In this document: positions 1 through 7,883 of the stretch, one piece after another
How positions within the stretch are numbered: the stretch's first letter is position 1
How the letters are laid out: each line of letters begins with the position of its first letter
Assembly (NCBI GenBank): GCA_036259875.1
Contig: DATAAZ010000060.1
Span: forward strand, 1 to 35,824
Source of the DNA: DATAAZ01 sp036259875
Lineage (GTDB): Bacteria; Actinomycetota; Thermoleophilia; Gaiellales; Gaiellaceae
Length of the DNA: 35,824 nt
Reading direction: 5' to 3'
Position numbers and translations under genes: made by a program
The notes under the pieces: generated by a model
The model's database searches: none
What the model was told of the DNA's origin: nothing
The model's input: only the letters and a program-made list of their open reading frames with translations

Positions 1-9
1 GGCCGGTCG

Positions 10-1340
10 ATGTTCGACACGCTCTCCGACAAGCTCCAGGCGACGCTCGGCGACCTCCGCGGCCGCGGGCGGCTGTCCGAGGAGGACGTCTCGCGGGCCG
101 CCCGCGAGATTCGGCTCGCCCTGCTCGAGGCGGACGTGAACTTCGCCGTCGTCAAGGAGTTCGTGGCCCGCGTCAAGGAGCGCGCCCTCGGCGAGGACGT
201 CGCGAAGAGCCTCACGCCCGGCCAGCAGATCGTGAAGATCGTCCACGAGGAATTGACGGCGCTCATGGGCGCGGGCGGGTCGAAGCTCGCGTTCGCCGGC
301 CGCCCGCCGACCGTCGTCCTCCTCGCGGGCCTCCAGGGCTCGGGGAAGACGACGGCGGCCGCGAAGCTCGCGCTCCTCCTGCGCAAGGGGGGCAAGAGCC
401 CGGCGCTCGTCGCCGCGGACCTGCAGCGGCCCGCCGCGATCGACCAGCTCGAGCAGCTCGGGAAGCAGATCCAAATGCCCGTCTACCTCGACCGAGCGAC
501 GAAGGACGCGGTCGCCGTCGCCCGCTACGGGCTCGAGCAGGCGCAGGCCCAGGGGCGCGACGTCGTCGTCGTCGACACGGCCGGGCGTCTGCACATCGAC
601 AGCAGCTCATGGACGAGCTCGCCGCGATTCGCAAGGCGGTGAAGCCGCTGAACGTCCTCCTCGTCCTCGACGCGATGACCGGTCAGGACGCGGTCTCGGT
701 CGCGGAGGCGTTCGCCGAGCGGATCGACTTCGACGGCGTCGTCCTCACGAAGCTCGACGGCGACGCCCGCGGTGGCGCGGCGCTCTCCGTCAAGGCGGTC
801 ACGGGGAAGCCGATCAAGCTCGGGTCGACAGGCGAGAAGCTCGACCAGCTCGAGTACTTCCACCCCGATCGCATGGCGTCCCGGATCCTCGGGATGGGCG
901 ACGTGATGACCTTGATCGAGCGCGCGGAGGCGGCCGCGGAGATCGACGACCAGGAGGCGATGGAGAGGCGCCTCCGGGCCGGCCAGTTCACCTTCGACGA
1001 CTTCTTGCAGGCGCAGCGGATGATGCGGAAGATGGGCCCGCTCCAGTCGGTCGTCTCGATGATCCCCGGGCTCGGCAAGCAGATGCGCGGCCTGAACGTC
1101 GACGATCGCGAGCTCGGCCGCGTGGAGGCGATCATCCTCTCGATGACGCCGGAGGAGCGGCGCTCGCCTGAGGTGATCAACGGCTCGCGACGGGCGCGGA
1201 TCGCGCGCGGGAGCGGCACGTCGGTGCAGCAGGTGAACCAGCTGCTTCAGGCGCGAAAGCAGATGCAGAAGATGATGAAGCAGCTGGGGCGAGGGAAGAT
1301 GCCAAATCTCCAGTCGCTGGTAGCTCAGCAGCGGAGATGA
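10..1340 (+). CDS. ffh: Signal recognition particle GTPase Ffh, interrupted by a frameshift
   Basis: Ffh binds 4.5S RNA and the signal sequences of nascent membrane proteins and delivers ribosomes to FtsY. The first part (10 to about 602) carries the N domain, the G-domain P-loop GLQGSGKTT (about residues 106-114), DLQRPAAIDQL and the G3 motif DTAGRLHID. The second part continues in another frame (from about 603) with MDELAAI, the TKLDGDARGG motif, and the methionine-rich M domain ending QMQKMMKQLGRGK. At 598-611 the text reads gacagcagctcatg, whereas an intact gene would read D-S-x-L-M-D-E-L in one frame; adding one base near 603 restores a single protein of normal length, about 443 residues. 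Because Ffh is essential, a sequencing or assembly error is the likeliest cause; a real mutation cannot be excluded. ATG start at 10; only 9 bases of upstream sequence are visible. Confidence 0.93.
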
Positions 1341-1372
1341 GCGAGCAGGCAAGGACGAAGGCGAACGAAGGA

Positions 1373-1403
1373 GGGGACCCCATGGGGAAACCTGGGGTTC
1401 CCC
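1373..1403 (+). promoter_or_regulatory. Strong hairpin in the ffh-rpsP gap
   Basis: The left arm at 1373-1382 (GGGGACCCCA) pairs with 1393-1403 (TGGGGTTCCCC, one bulged T at 1398), leaving a 10-base loop. It ends 7 bases before the rpsP ribosome binding site and has no T-tract after it. It could be an mRNA processing or attenuation element that sets rpsP output independently of ffh. Function is inferred only. Confidence 0.5.
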
Positions 1404-1410
1404 CGTGTTG

Positions 1411-1416
1411 AGGAGG
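1411..1416 (+). promoter_or_regulatory. rpsP ribosome binding site
   Basis: AGGAGG lies 4 bases before a TTG codon at 1421 that begins the exact N-terminus expected of S16 (ATKIRLARVG), so this site decides in favour of a TTG start. Confidence 0.8.
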
Positions 1417-1420
1417 CACA

Positions 1421-1660
1421 TTGGCTACGAAGATCAGGCTCGCCCGTGTCGGCTCGAAGAAGAATCCGATCTACCGGGTCGTCGTCGCGGACGCGCGCTC
1501 GCCCCGCGACGGGCGCTTCATCGAGATCGTGGGCCGGTACAACCCGCAGACGGATCCCTCGCTCATCGAGCTGGACGACGAGAGGATCCGCGAATGGATC
1601 GCAAAGGGCGCGCAGCCGACCGAGTCGGTGCGGCGCCTGATGAAGGCGAAAGGCGCGTAG
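1421..1660 (+). CDS. rpsP: 30S ribosomal protein S16
   Basis: A small-subunit ribosomal protein needed for 30S assembly. The 79-residue product matches the family from end to end: M-ATKIRLARVGSKKNPIYR, then VVADARSPRDGRFIEIVG and GRYNPQTDPS, followed by WIAKGAQPTESVRRLM. Usual S16 length is 80-90 residues. The start is TTG at 1421, chosen because of the AGGAGG site at 1411-1416 and the fit to the family N-terminus. It sits between ffh and the KH-domain gene in the order ffh-rpsP-khpA-rimM-trmD that is conserved in many Gram-positive bacteria. Confidence 0.97.
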   Translation: MATKIRLARVGSKKNPIYRVVVADARSPRDGRFIEIVGRYNPQTDPSLIELDDERIREWIAKGAQPTESVRRLMKAKGA

Positions 1661-1698
1661 ACGCGGGATCCGTCCCGCGCGGGAGGCGCTGGGCTCTC

Positions 1699-1929
1699 GT
1701 GGAAGACCTCCTCGTCTACGTGGCGCGGCAGCTGGTCTCGCAACCCGATGAGGTTCGCGTCTCACGGAGCGAAAGGGACGACGCCGTCGTCCTCGAGCTT
1801 CGCGTCGCCGCCGACGATCTGGGGAAGGTGATCGGAAAGGGCGGTCGGATCGCCCGCGCGCTTCGCACCCTCGTTCGCGCGAGCGGAGCGAAGACGGGTG
1901 AGCGGCGGCTGCTTGAGATCGTTGCCTGA
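1699..1929 (+). CDS. khpA: KH-domain RNA-binding protein (KhpA/YlqC family)
   Basis: A 76-residue single type-II KH domain protein that binds RNA and, in studied Gram-positive bacteria, acts in ribosome-associated and small-RNA functions. The GxxG RNA-binding loop is visible as VIGKGGRIARALRTLV near residues 43-58, preceded by VSRSERDDAVVLELRV. I chose the GTG at 1699 because the product then begins VEDLLVYVARQLV, which matches the family start (LxxLVxxIAxxLV); a purine-rich gggagg at 1681-1686 is a possible ribosome binding site. The same frame is open further upstream to 1405, but that part overlaps rpsP and is not needed. It lies 38 bases after rpsP and overlaps the start of rimM. Confidence 0.9.
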   Translation: MEDLLVYVARQLVSQPDEVRVSRSERDDAVVLELRVAADDLGKVIGKGGRIARALRTLVRASGAKTGERRLLEIVA

Positions 1930-2392
1930 GCGCGACCAGTGGGTCTCGGTCGGGCGCGTCGGAAAGCCGCATGGGCTCGACGGAGCGTTCGTCGTCGAGC
2001 GGCCGAGCGAGGCGCCCGAGCGCTTCGCCCCGGGCGCACGCGTCTACGTCGGGCGCGAGCCGGCGCGCGTCGTCGAGGCGAAGCGGGCGGGCGGACGCCT
2101 GGTCGTCCGTCTCGACCGTTCCGCCGGGCGTGGGTCCGAGCTCGAGGTGTGCCGCTCCGAGCTTCCGGAGCCTGAAGAAGGCGCCTTCTACGTCTTCGAG
2201 CTCGTGGGGCTCGCCGTCGAGGAGGACGGCCGCGCTCTTGGGCACGTGGCGGAGGTCGAGCCGGGCGTCGCGAACGACGTGCTCCGGCTCGACTCGGGCG
2301 TCCGTCTTCCGCTCGTCGAGGAGTGCGTGCGCGACGTCGATCTCGACGCAGGTCGCATCCTGGTGGCACCCGGGTTCAGCGACCCCGGCTAA
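1922..2392 (+). CDS. rimM: 16S rRNA processing protein RimM
   Basis: RimM binds S19 and helps mature the 30S head. The N-terminal RimM barrel is recognised by VSVGRVGKPHGLDGAFVVE, and the C-terminal PRC-barrel by FYVFELVGLAVEEDG, then VEPGVANDVLRL and LPLVEECVRDVDLDAGRI. The product is 156 residues from the TTG at 1922, which overlaps the KH gene stop by 8 bases; a GTG at 1898 in the same frame would add 8 residues (overlap 32 bases) and cannot be excluded. The closing text after LPLVEE is the usual RimM ending. Context (rpsP, rimM, trmD together) is the canonical ribosome-maturation cluster. Confidence 0.93.
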   Translation: MPERDQWVSVGRVGKPHGLDGAFVVERPSEAPERFAPGARVYVGREPARVVEAKRAGGRLVVRLDRSAGRGSELEVCRSELPEPEEGAFYVFELVGLAVEEDGRALGHVAEVEPGVANDVLRLDSGVRLPLVEECVRDVDLDAGRILVAPGFSDPG

Positions 2393-2407
2393 GCTCGGAC
2401 GACTTCG

Positions 2408-3076
2408 GTGCAACTCGACGTCTTCAGCCTCATCCCGCACGCCTTCGCGTGGCTGACCGAGCACCGGCCGCTCGCCGCCGTGCTCGGCCGAGAGCTGGAG
2501 CTACGGCTCTGGAACTACCGCGACTTCACGCCGCTCGCCGGCGGCCAGGTCGACGACGAGCCGTACGGCGGCGGTGCCGGGATGGTGCTGCGGGTGGACG
2601 TCGTCTGCGCCGCGCTCGACGCCGTGTACGGGGACTGGGACGAGAGGCGGATCGTCGCGCTGACGCCACAGGGGCGTCAGCTCGACCAGCCGCTCGTCGA
2701 GGAACTGGCCGCCGAGGACGCGCTGACGCTCCTTTCCGCCCGGTTCGAGGGCTTCGACGAACGCGTCGTCGAGCACGTCGCAACGGACGCGGTCTCGATC
2801 GGGCCGTACGTCGTCTCCGGTGGCGAGCTTCCCGCGATGGTCGTGCTCGACGCGGTTGCACGGCGCCTCCCGGGTGCGCTCCGGGTCGAGAGCGCCGCGT
2901 TCGAGAGCTTCTCCGAGGCCCTGGAGGGTGGGCTCGAGTACCCGCATTACACGCGACCGCCCGAGTTTCGTGGCTGGCGTGTCCCCGACGTCCTCCTCTC
3001 CGGGAATCACGGGCTGATCGACGACTGGCGTCGGGAGCAGACTCGCGAGCGGTCGGCTTCCGTGCGGACGACGTGA
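2408..3076 (+). CDS. trmD: tRNA (guanine-37-N1)-methyltransferase TrmD
   Basis: Methylates G37 of tRNA with S-adenosylmethionine, preventing +1 frameshifting. This 222-residue protein shows the trefoil-knot methyltransferase signatures DEPYGGGAGMVLR, FEGFDERVVEHV, YVVSGGELPAM, the Arg in LDAVARRLPG, and PHYTRPPEF. Two places differ from E. coli TrmD as I recall it: the residue before YV in the SIGDY motif is Pro, and the loop that holds the catalytic Asp169 (EDSF in E. coli) reads FESF with three extra residues before PHYTRP, so Glu replaces the general-base Asp. Such Glu forms may be normal in this lineage. The GTG start at 2408 gives the family N-terminus MQLDVFSLIPHAF. It overlaps lepB by 4 bases (GTGA). 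Confidence 0.95.
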   Translation: MQLDVFSLIPHAFAWLTEHRPLAAVLGRELELRLWNYRDFTPLAGGQVDDEPYGGGAGMVLRVDVVCAALDAVYGDWDERRIVALTPQGRQLDQPLVEELAAEDALTLLSARFEGFDERVVEHVATDAVSIGPYVVSGGELPAMVVLDAVARRLPGALRVESAAFESFSEALEGGLEYPHYTRPPEFRGWRVPDVLLSGNHGLIDDWRREQTRERSASVRTT

Positions 3077-3678
3077 GGGGGCCGGTCGACCGGCTCACCG
3101 CGCGGCTGCCCTCCCCGTGGCGGACGGTTGTCGACTGGCTCGTGACGATCGCCGTCGCCGTGGCGGCGGTGCTCGCGATCAAAGCCTGGGTCGTCAACCC
3201 CTACCGGATCCCGTCGCCTTCGATGGAGCCGGCGCTCCACTGCTCGAACGGCGACGGCTGCCTCGCGCGCTTCTCCGACCGCGTGCTCGCCAACCGGTTC
3301 ATCTACCACTTCAAGGATCCCGAGCGCGGCGACATCGTCGTCTTCGAGGTCCCCGAACGGGGCGTCGCGTCGTGCGGCCTCCCGGGCTCCGAGACGTTCG
3401 TGAAGCGCCTGATCGGCCTTCCGGGCGAACGAATCGCGATGCGAGAGGGGGTCGTCTACGTCGACGGGCGGCCGCTCGACGAGCCGTACCTCGCGGACGG
3501 CCAGCGTGACAACTTCGACTTCGTCGAGCGCCGGATTCCCGACGACCACTACTTCATGATGGGCGACAACCGCCCGAAATCGTGCGACAGCCGCCGCTGG
3601 GGTGCCGTCCCGGGCGAGAACATCATCGGCGAGGTGTTCGCGGTCTACTGGCCGCCGCAGCGGATCGGCTTTCCCTGA
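3073..3678 (+). CDS. lepB: Signal peptidase I (family S26)
   Basis: A membrane-bound Ser/Lys-dyad peptidase that removes signal peptides from Sec- and Tat-exported proteins. The 201-residue product has a membrane helix at about residues 19-41, the catalytic serine in IPSPSMEP (Ser50), a RGDIVVF box at 85-91, the general-base lysine in ETFVKRLIGLPGE (Lys111), and the GDNRPKSCDSRRWG box near the C-terminus. Four cysteines (57, 63, 101 and one in box E) in the exported domain could form disulfides. I chose the GTG at 3073, which overlaps the trmD stop (GTGA) and places a short cytoplasmic tail before the helix; the frame is open far upstream, but that stretch runs antisense-like across rimM/trmD. 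Confidence 0.95.
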   Translation: MRGPVDRLTARLPSPWRTVVDWLVTIAVAVAAVLAIKAWVVNPYRIPSPSMEPALHCSNGDGCLARFSDRVLANRFIYHFKDPERGDIVVFEVPERGVASCGLPGSETFVKRLIGLPGERIAMREGVVYVDGRPLDEPYLADGQRDNFDFVERRIPDDHYFMMGDNRPKSCDSRRWGAVPGENIIGEVFAVYWPPQRIGFP

Positions 3679-3803
3679 CCGCTCTCGCCGCGGTCGGCTA
3701 ACCCGGGAGGCCGAGCGCGTCCCGCGCTATCCCCTTGCTGGAAGACCCGGAGCCGTCGGCATTCCGCTAGATTTGGTCGGCCGCCGTCCCGCCCTTTTTC
3801 GCC

Positions 3804-4178
3804 ATGGCAACTCCCATCGACCTGATCGAGCAGCGCCAGCTGCGCGACGGGATCCCCGACTTCAAGGCCGGGGATACCGTCCGCGTGCACTTCCAGGTGA
3901 TCGAGGGACAGCGCCGCCGCGTCCAGATCTTCGAGGGGATCGTGATCAAGCGCCAGGGCGCGGGCGTCCGGGAAACCTTCACCGTCCGCAAGACGTCGTT
4001 CGGCGTCGGGGTCGAACGGACGTTTCCGCTCCACTCGCCGAAGATCGAGCGGATCGAGGTCGTCTCGATCGGCGACGTGAACCGCGCCAAGCTCTACTAC
4101 CTTCGCCAGAAGGTTGGGAAGAAGGCGCGCGTCCGCGAGAAGACGCCGACGCAGGCCCGGCAGCCGCAGCGAAATTAG
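3804..4178 (+). CDS. rplS: 50S ribosomal protein L19
   Basis: Large-subunit protein at the 30S-50S interface. The 124 residues match the family: LIEQRQLRDGIPDFKAGDTV, VHFQVIEGQRRRVQIFEGIV, RETFTVRKTSFGVGVERTF, LHSPKIERIEVV and AKLYYLRQKVGKKARV. The C-terminus (REKTPTQARQPQRN) is a basic tail of variable sequence. Unlike rpsP there is no purine-rich ribosome binding site before the ATG at 3804: the preceding bases are a pyrimidine run (cccgcccttttt) and then cgcc. A TAGATT at 3768-3773 could be a -10 element for a short-leader transcript. The gap from lepB is 125 bases with a weak 6-bp hairpin at 3677-3695. Confidence 0.97.
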   Translation: MATPIDLIEQRQLRDGIPDFKAGDTVRVHFQVIEGQRRRVQIFEGIVIKRQGAGVRETFTVRKTSFGVGVERTFPLHSPKIERIEVVSIGDVNRAKLYYLRQKVGKKARVREKTPTQARQPQRN

Positions 4179-4262
4179 CGCGATGCCGCCTGCCGCGCGT
4201 GCGGCGGGCATGTCCCGTTCCTTTGCCAGACCCGCAGCGTCGGTGTCCCGGCACGGCCGGCT

Positions 4263-4281
4263 GGTCCCCCTTTGGGGGACC
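4263..4281 (+). terminator. Perfect hairpin downstream of rplS, terminator-like
   Basis: GGTCCCCC at 4263-4270 pairs perfectly with GGGGGACC at 4274-4281 around a TTT loop. There is no run of T after the stem, so it is either a non-canonical terminator or an mRNA end-protecting element between rplS and rnhB. Its arm sequence (GGGGACC) is shared with the hairpin before rpsP. Confidence 0.5.
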
Positions 4282-4412
4282 CGCGTGTGCAGCACCCGCG
4301 CGCTGAGCGTATTTCCGCACGGGGCGTGAGGCACGCGGTTTGTCATGCGGACCGCGCGAGGATGCGCCGGAACTCGCGCCGCTGCCGGCGCTCGTCTCCG
4401 GCGGCGTCTATC

Positions 4413-5078
4413 GTGCTCGCCGTGCGCCGTACCGGTCGCAGGCTCCTCGCGTTCGACCGCCGGCTCGGCGTCCGCTACGTCGCGGGGGCGGACGAGGCAG
4501 GGCGCGGCAGCCTCGCGGGACCGCTCGTCATCGCCGCGGTCCTCTTCGACTACGAGCGGCTGCGCGACCACGCGTGTCGCCCGCTCGGGCTCCTCAACGA
4601 CTCGAAACAGGTTTCCCCGGAGGGCCGCGAGGAGCTCTTTCACGCCGTCACGGGGTGCGCCTCCCGGGTCGTCGTCCGCGTCGTCTCGCCGAAGACGATC
4701 GACCGCGACGGCCTCCACCGTTCGAACCTCCGCGCGCTCCGAGAGGCACTCGCGGCGCTAACGCCGCCCGCGGAGGCCCGCCTGGTCGACGGCTTCCGGC
4801 TCGGCCCGCTCGCGCCGTCCCACCAGGCAGTCGTCGACGGGGACGAGCGAAGCGCGGCGATCGCGGCCGCGTCGATCGTCGCGAAGGTCGTCCGCGACCG
4901 CGCGATGCGGCGGATGGACGCGCTCTTCCCGCAGTACGGGTTCGCCTCGCACGTCGGGTACATCACGCCCGGGCATTCCGCAGTCGTCCGCGCCCGCGGG
5001 CCGAGCGCCGTTCACCGCCGCTCGTTCCAGGCGCTCTGCTATGCGGAGCTCGACGCGCTCGAAGAAGCTCGGGCCTGA
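4413..5078 (+). CDS. rnhB: Ribonuclease HII
   Basis: Cleaves the RNA strand of RNA-DNA hybrids and single ribonucleotides embedded in DNA. The acidic active site is complete: VAGADEAGRGSLAGPL (Asp-Glu), LLNDSKQVS, then VVDGDERSAAIAAASIVAKV (Asp), and the closing VGYITPGH...HRRSF typical of the family. From the GTG at 4413 the product is 221 residues and begins VLAVRRTGRRLLAFDRRLG. A second GTG at 4422 and an ATG at 4362 share the frame; none has a convincing ribosome binding site, so the start is uncertain by up to 17 residues. It follows rplS after a 234-base gap holding the hairpin at 4263-4281 and overlaps yraN by 38 bases. Confidence 0.92.
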   Translation: MLAVRRTGRRLLAFDRRLGVRYVAGADEAGRGSLAGPLVIAAVLFDYERLRDHACRPLGLLNDSKQVSPEGREELFHAVTGCASRVVVRVVSPKTIDRDGLHRSNLRALREALAALTPPAEARLVDGFRLGPLAPSHQAVVDGDERSAAIAAASIVAKVVRDRAMRRMDALFPQYGFASHVGYITPGHSAVVRARGPSAVHRRSFQALCYAELDALEEARA

Positions 5079-5391
5079 GTCCGAGCGGCGCGTCCGCCGT
5101 CACTTCCTGCTCCGCGGCTACCGGATCCTCGCCGCGAACGCGTGGGTGGCCGGGAACGAGCTCGACCTCGTCGTCCGCCGCGGCCGGCGGCTCGTCTTCT
5201 GCGAGGTGAAGGCGAAGACCGGCGAGGACTTCGGCGACCCGTTCGAGATGGTGGACGGCGAGAAAGCACGGCGGGTGCGCCGCGCGGCCGCCGCCTGGCT
5301 TGCCTCGCGGCCGCACCTGGCCGGCTGCGACGTCGCGCTCGAGGCCGTTGCGGTGCGCGGACGTCGGATCGAGCGCGCGCCGATCGAGTAG
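5041..5391 (+). CDS. yraN: UPF0102 family nuclease-like protein YraN
   Basis: A 116-residue protein of the YraN/UPF0102 family, a restriction-endonuclease-like fold whose role is not settled; it nearly always lies beside rnhB and dprA. Family text is visible: ESERRVRRHFLLRGYRILAANA, NELDLVVRRGRRLVFCEVKAK (the E-x-D and E-V-K acidic/lysine set of the fold), and EKARRVRRAAAAWL. The ATG start at 5041 overlaps the rnhB end by 38 bases, consistent with coupling. The next gene starts 61 bases downstream. Confidence 0.9.
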   Translation: MRSSTRSKKLGPESERRVRRHFLLRGYRILAANAWVAGNELDLVVRRGRRLVFCEVKAKTGEDFGDPFEMVDGEKARRVRRAAAAWLASRPHLAGCDVALEAVAVRGRRIERAPIE

Positions 5392-5452
5392 CGGCACGGT
5401 TTCGGCGCAGAGCGCGAGCGTTCGGCGCGCCTCTCCGCCGTACGGTCGAACG

Positions 5453-6913
5453 ATGCTCGCCCGGGCGACCACGCACGCGCTCGTCGGCCTCGAAGCACGG
5501 CCGGTCGAAGCAGAGGCGCACCTGCAGCTCGCCGTCCCGAGCTTCGCGATCGTCGGGCTCCCGGACAAAGCGTGCCAGGAGGCGAAAGAGCGCGTCAGAA
5601 GCGGCGTGAAGAGCGCCGAGCTCGAGTGGCCGCGCGGCCGGATCATCGTGAACCTGGCGCCGGCCCGTGTCCGGAAGGAAGGATCCGGCTTCGATCTCCC
5701 GATCGCGCTCGCGGTGCTCGCGGCGTCCGGCCAGCTCCCGCGCGAGCGGCTCACCGACGTCGCTTCGCTCGGAGAGCTCGCGCTCGACGGCCGCGTACGC
5801 CCGGTGCCCGGCGTCCTGCCGGCGGCCGAGGCCGCCGCTCGAGGCGGGCTGGACGCGCTGATCTGCGCGGCGGAGTCGGCGCCCGAGGCCGCGCTCGCAG
5901 GGATCGAGCCGGTTCCGGTTCGCCACCTCGCGCAGGCGGCGGCGTACCTGCGCGGGACCTTCGAGCCGGAAGCGGTCACCGAGCCGCCCCCCGCATCCGT
6001 CTCGCGGCACCTCGACCTCGCCGACGTCCGCGGGCAGGAACGCGCCCGGCGGGCGCTCGAGATCGCCGCCGCCGGGCGCCACTACGTCCTGCTCGGCGGC
6101 CCGCCCGGAACGGGGAAGACGATGCTCGCCCGGCGACTTCCGGGGATCCTGCCTTCGCTCTCGCGCGAGGAGTCTCTCGAGGTGACGCGCATCCACTCGG
6201 TCGCAGGCACGCTGCCACCGGGCGGCGGGCTGATCGAGCAACCTCCCCTCCGGGCACCGCACCACACGTCGTCGGCGCCGGCGATCGTCGGCGGCGGTCC
6301 CGGCCCCCGGCCCGGGGAGGCCACGCTCGCGCACCGGGGCGTCCTTCTCCTCGACGAGCTCGGCGAGTTCGTCAGGCCGGCGCTCGAGGCGCTGCGCCAG
6401 CCGCTCGAGGATGGATTCGTGTCGATCGCCCGCGTCGGCGGCCGTGTCGTCTATCCGGCGTGCTTTCTCCTCGTCGCGACGATGAACCTGTGCCCGTGCG
6501 GCGCGCGGGGCGACCCCGCCGCCGAGTGCGCGTGCTCCCCGCAGCGCCTCGCCGCCTACCGCGAGAAGCTCTCGCGCGCGCTCCTCGATCGCTTCGACCT
6601 CGTCGTGACGGTGCCGCGGGCCCGCTCGGACGAGGTGGCGGGGACCGACGGCGAGCCGTCCGCCGTCGTCGCGGCCCGGGTCGCGGCGGGCCGCGAGCGG
6701 CTTTTCCGCGAGCCGCCGCACCTGGGCGAGCGCGCGTGGGCGCTCCTCGCGCGCGCCGTCGACACGCTCGGTCTCTCGGCCCGCGGACACGCGAGAGTGA
6801 CGCGGGTCGCGATGACGATCGCCGCCCTTGCGGGCTGCGACGAGGTTCAGCCCGACCACGTCGCGGAGGCGCTCGCGTACCGCTCGCCGCGCGAGCACGC
6901 GCTGGCCGCATGA
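5453..6913 (+). CDS. comM: YifB/ComM family Mg-chelatase-like AAA+ ATPase
   Basis: A ring-forming AAA+ ATPase; ComM promotes branch migration during integration of transformed DNA in Gram-negative bacteria. The 486-residue product has the N-terminal ChlI-like domain (VPSFAIVGLPDKACQEAKER, VNLAPARVRKEGSGFDLPIA), Walker A GGPPGTGKTMLARRL at about residues 215-229, the APHHTSSAPAIVGGG loop, Walker B VLLLDELGEF near residue 297, and the cysteine-rich insert CPCGARGDPAAECAC. The ATG at 5453 gives the family start MLARATTHALVGLEA. The stop overlaps the dprA ATG by 4 bases, so the two are translationally coupled, which fits joint action on incoming single-stranded DNA. Confidence 0.95.
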   Translation: MLARATTHALVGLEARPVEAEAHLQLAVPSFAIVGLPDKACQEAKERVRSGVKSAELEWPRGRIIVNLAPARVRKEGSGFDLPIALAVLAASGQLPRERLTDVASLGELALDGRVRPVPGVLPAAEAAARGGLDALICAAESAPEAALAGIEPVPVRHLAQAAAYLRGTFEPEAVTEPPPASVSRHLDLADVRGQERARRALEIAAAGRHYVLLGGPPGTGKTMLARRLPGILPSLSREESLEVTRIHSVAGTLPPGGGLIEQPPLRAPHHTSSAPAIVGGGPGPRPGEATLAHRGVLLLDELGEFVRPALEALRQPLEDGFVSIARVGGRVVYPACFLLVATMNLCPCGARGDPAAECACSPQRLAAYREKLSRALLDRFDLVVTVPRARSDEVAGTDGEPSAVVAARVAAGRERLFREPPHLGERAWALLARAVDTLGLSARGHARVTRVAMTIAALAGCDEVQPDHVAEALAYRSPREHALAA

Positions 6914-7764
6914 AGGCGTTCCCTCTCGTCCGGAGCGGCGAGCCGGGCTGGCCGCCGCTGCTCGAGCACCTCCACGACCCGCCGAGGCAGCTGTACGTCC
7001 GCGGCGACCCGTCCCTCCTCGCGCGGCCCGCCGTCGCGATCGTCGGTGCGCGGCGCTGCTCGGCGTACGGCGCCCAGGTGGCCCGCTCGCTCGCGCGCGA
7101 CCTCGCCGGGACGGACGTCACGGTCGTGAGCGGCCTCGCCCGTGGGATCGACGGAGAGGCGCACCGGGGCGCGCTCGCGGCCGGCGGGCCGACGGTCGCG
7201 GTGCTCGGGTGCGGGATCGACGTCGACTACCCCGCGCGCCACGCCGAGCTCGCCCGGCGGATCGCCGAGACCGGCGCGATCGTCTCCGAATACCCGCCCG
7301 GCACGGAGCCGGCGCCCTGGCGCTTTCCGGCACGGAACCGGATCGTGGCCGGGCTCGCGCAGGCGACCGTCGTGGTCGAGGCGCGGGAGCGCTCGGGCGC
7401 GCTCATCACGGCCGACTTCGCGCTCGAGCTCGGCCGTGAAGTCTTCGCGGTCCCGGGCGAGATCACGGCCAGCCTCTCGACCGGCGCGAACCGCCTCATC
7501 CGCCAGGGCGCCGCACCGCTTCTCTCGGCGGACGACGTGCTCGAGGCGCTCGGGGTCGACAGGCCGGGCGCGCGACCACGGGCCGTCTGCGACGGGCCGC
7601 GCGGAGTCCTGGCGCTGCTCGCCGACGCGCCGCGGAGCGCCGACGAGCTCGTGCGCGCGAGCGGCCGTCCCGCGGCTGACGTCGCCGGCGAGCTCGTCGA
7701 GCTCGAGCTCGCAGGGCGCGTCACCGAGGCGGACGGGGTCTACCGGGCTACGATCGCCTCCTGA
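6910..7764 (+). CDS. dprA: DNA-processing protein DprA
   Basis: Binds single-stranded DNA during natural transformation and loads RecA. The 284-residue product contains the Rossmann-like DNA-binding fold: VAIVGARRCSAYG (near residue 43), VVSGLARGIDGEAHRGAL (near 72-89), VAVLGCGIDVDYP, FPARNRIVAGLAQATVVVEA and SGALITADFALELGREVFAVPG. The C-terminal part (about 225-284) looks like the winged-helix domain. The N-terminal SAM-like segment is short, so the protein is at the small end of the family. It starts at the ATGA overlap with comM. No comE/comF/pilus genes are in view, so competence itself is not shown. Confidence 0.95.
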   Translation: MKAFPLVRSGEPGWPPLLEHLHDPPRQLYVRGDPSLLARPAVAIVGARRCSAYGAQVARSLARDLAGTDVTVVSGLARGIDGEAHRGALAAGGPTVAVLGCGIDVDYPARHAELARRIAETGAIVSEYPPGTEPAPWRFPARNRIVAGLAQATVVVEARERSGALITADFALELGREVFAVPGEITASLSTGANRLIRQGAAPLLSADDVLEALGVDRPGARPRAVCDGPRGVLALLADAPRSADELVRASGRPAADVAGELVELELAGRVTEADGVYRATIAS

Positions 7765-7883
7765 GCTTTGGAGCTCCTTTCCGAACGAAGCACTGAGCCG
7801 CCGGGCCGCGCTGGACGACGCGATGCGGCGTCCCCGGTCGCGCCCGTAGGCTCCGGCCGCCTCTCGCGGGGCGTCATTCGGCA

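Noticed and set aside
2323..3072. N-terminal extension of lepB upstream of 3073
   Set aside because: It would overlap all of trmD in another frame and is Arg-rich shadow sequence; the GTGA overlap gives a normal signal peptidase.
5039..6898. A 619-codon minus-strand open frame opposite comM
   Set aside because: Arg-rich shadow of comM, with no recognisable fold.
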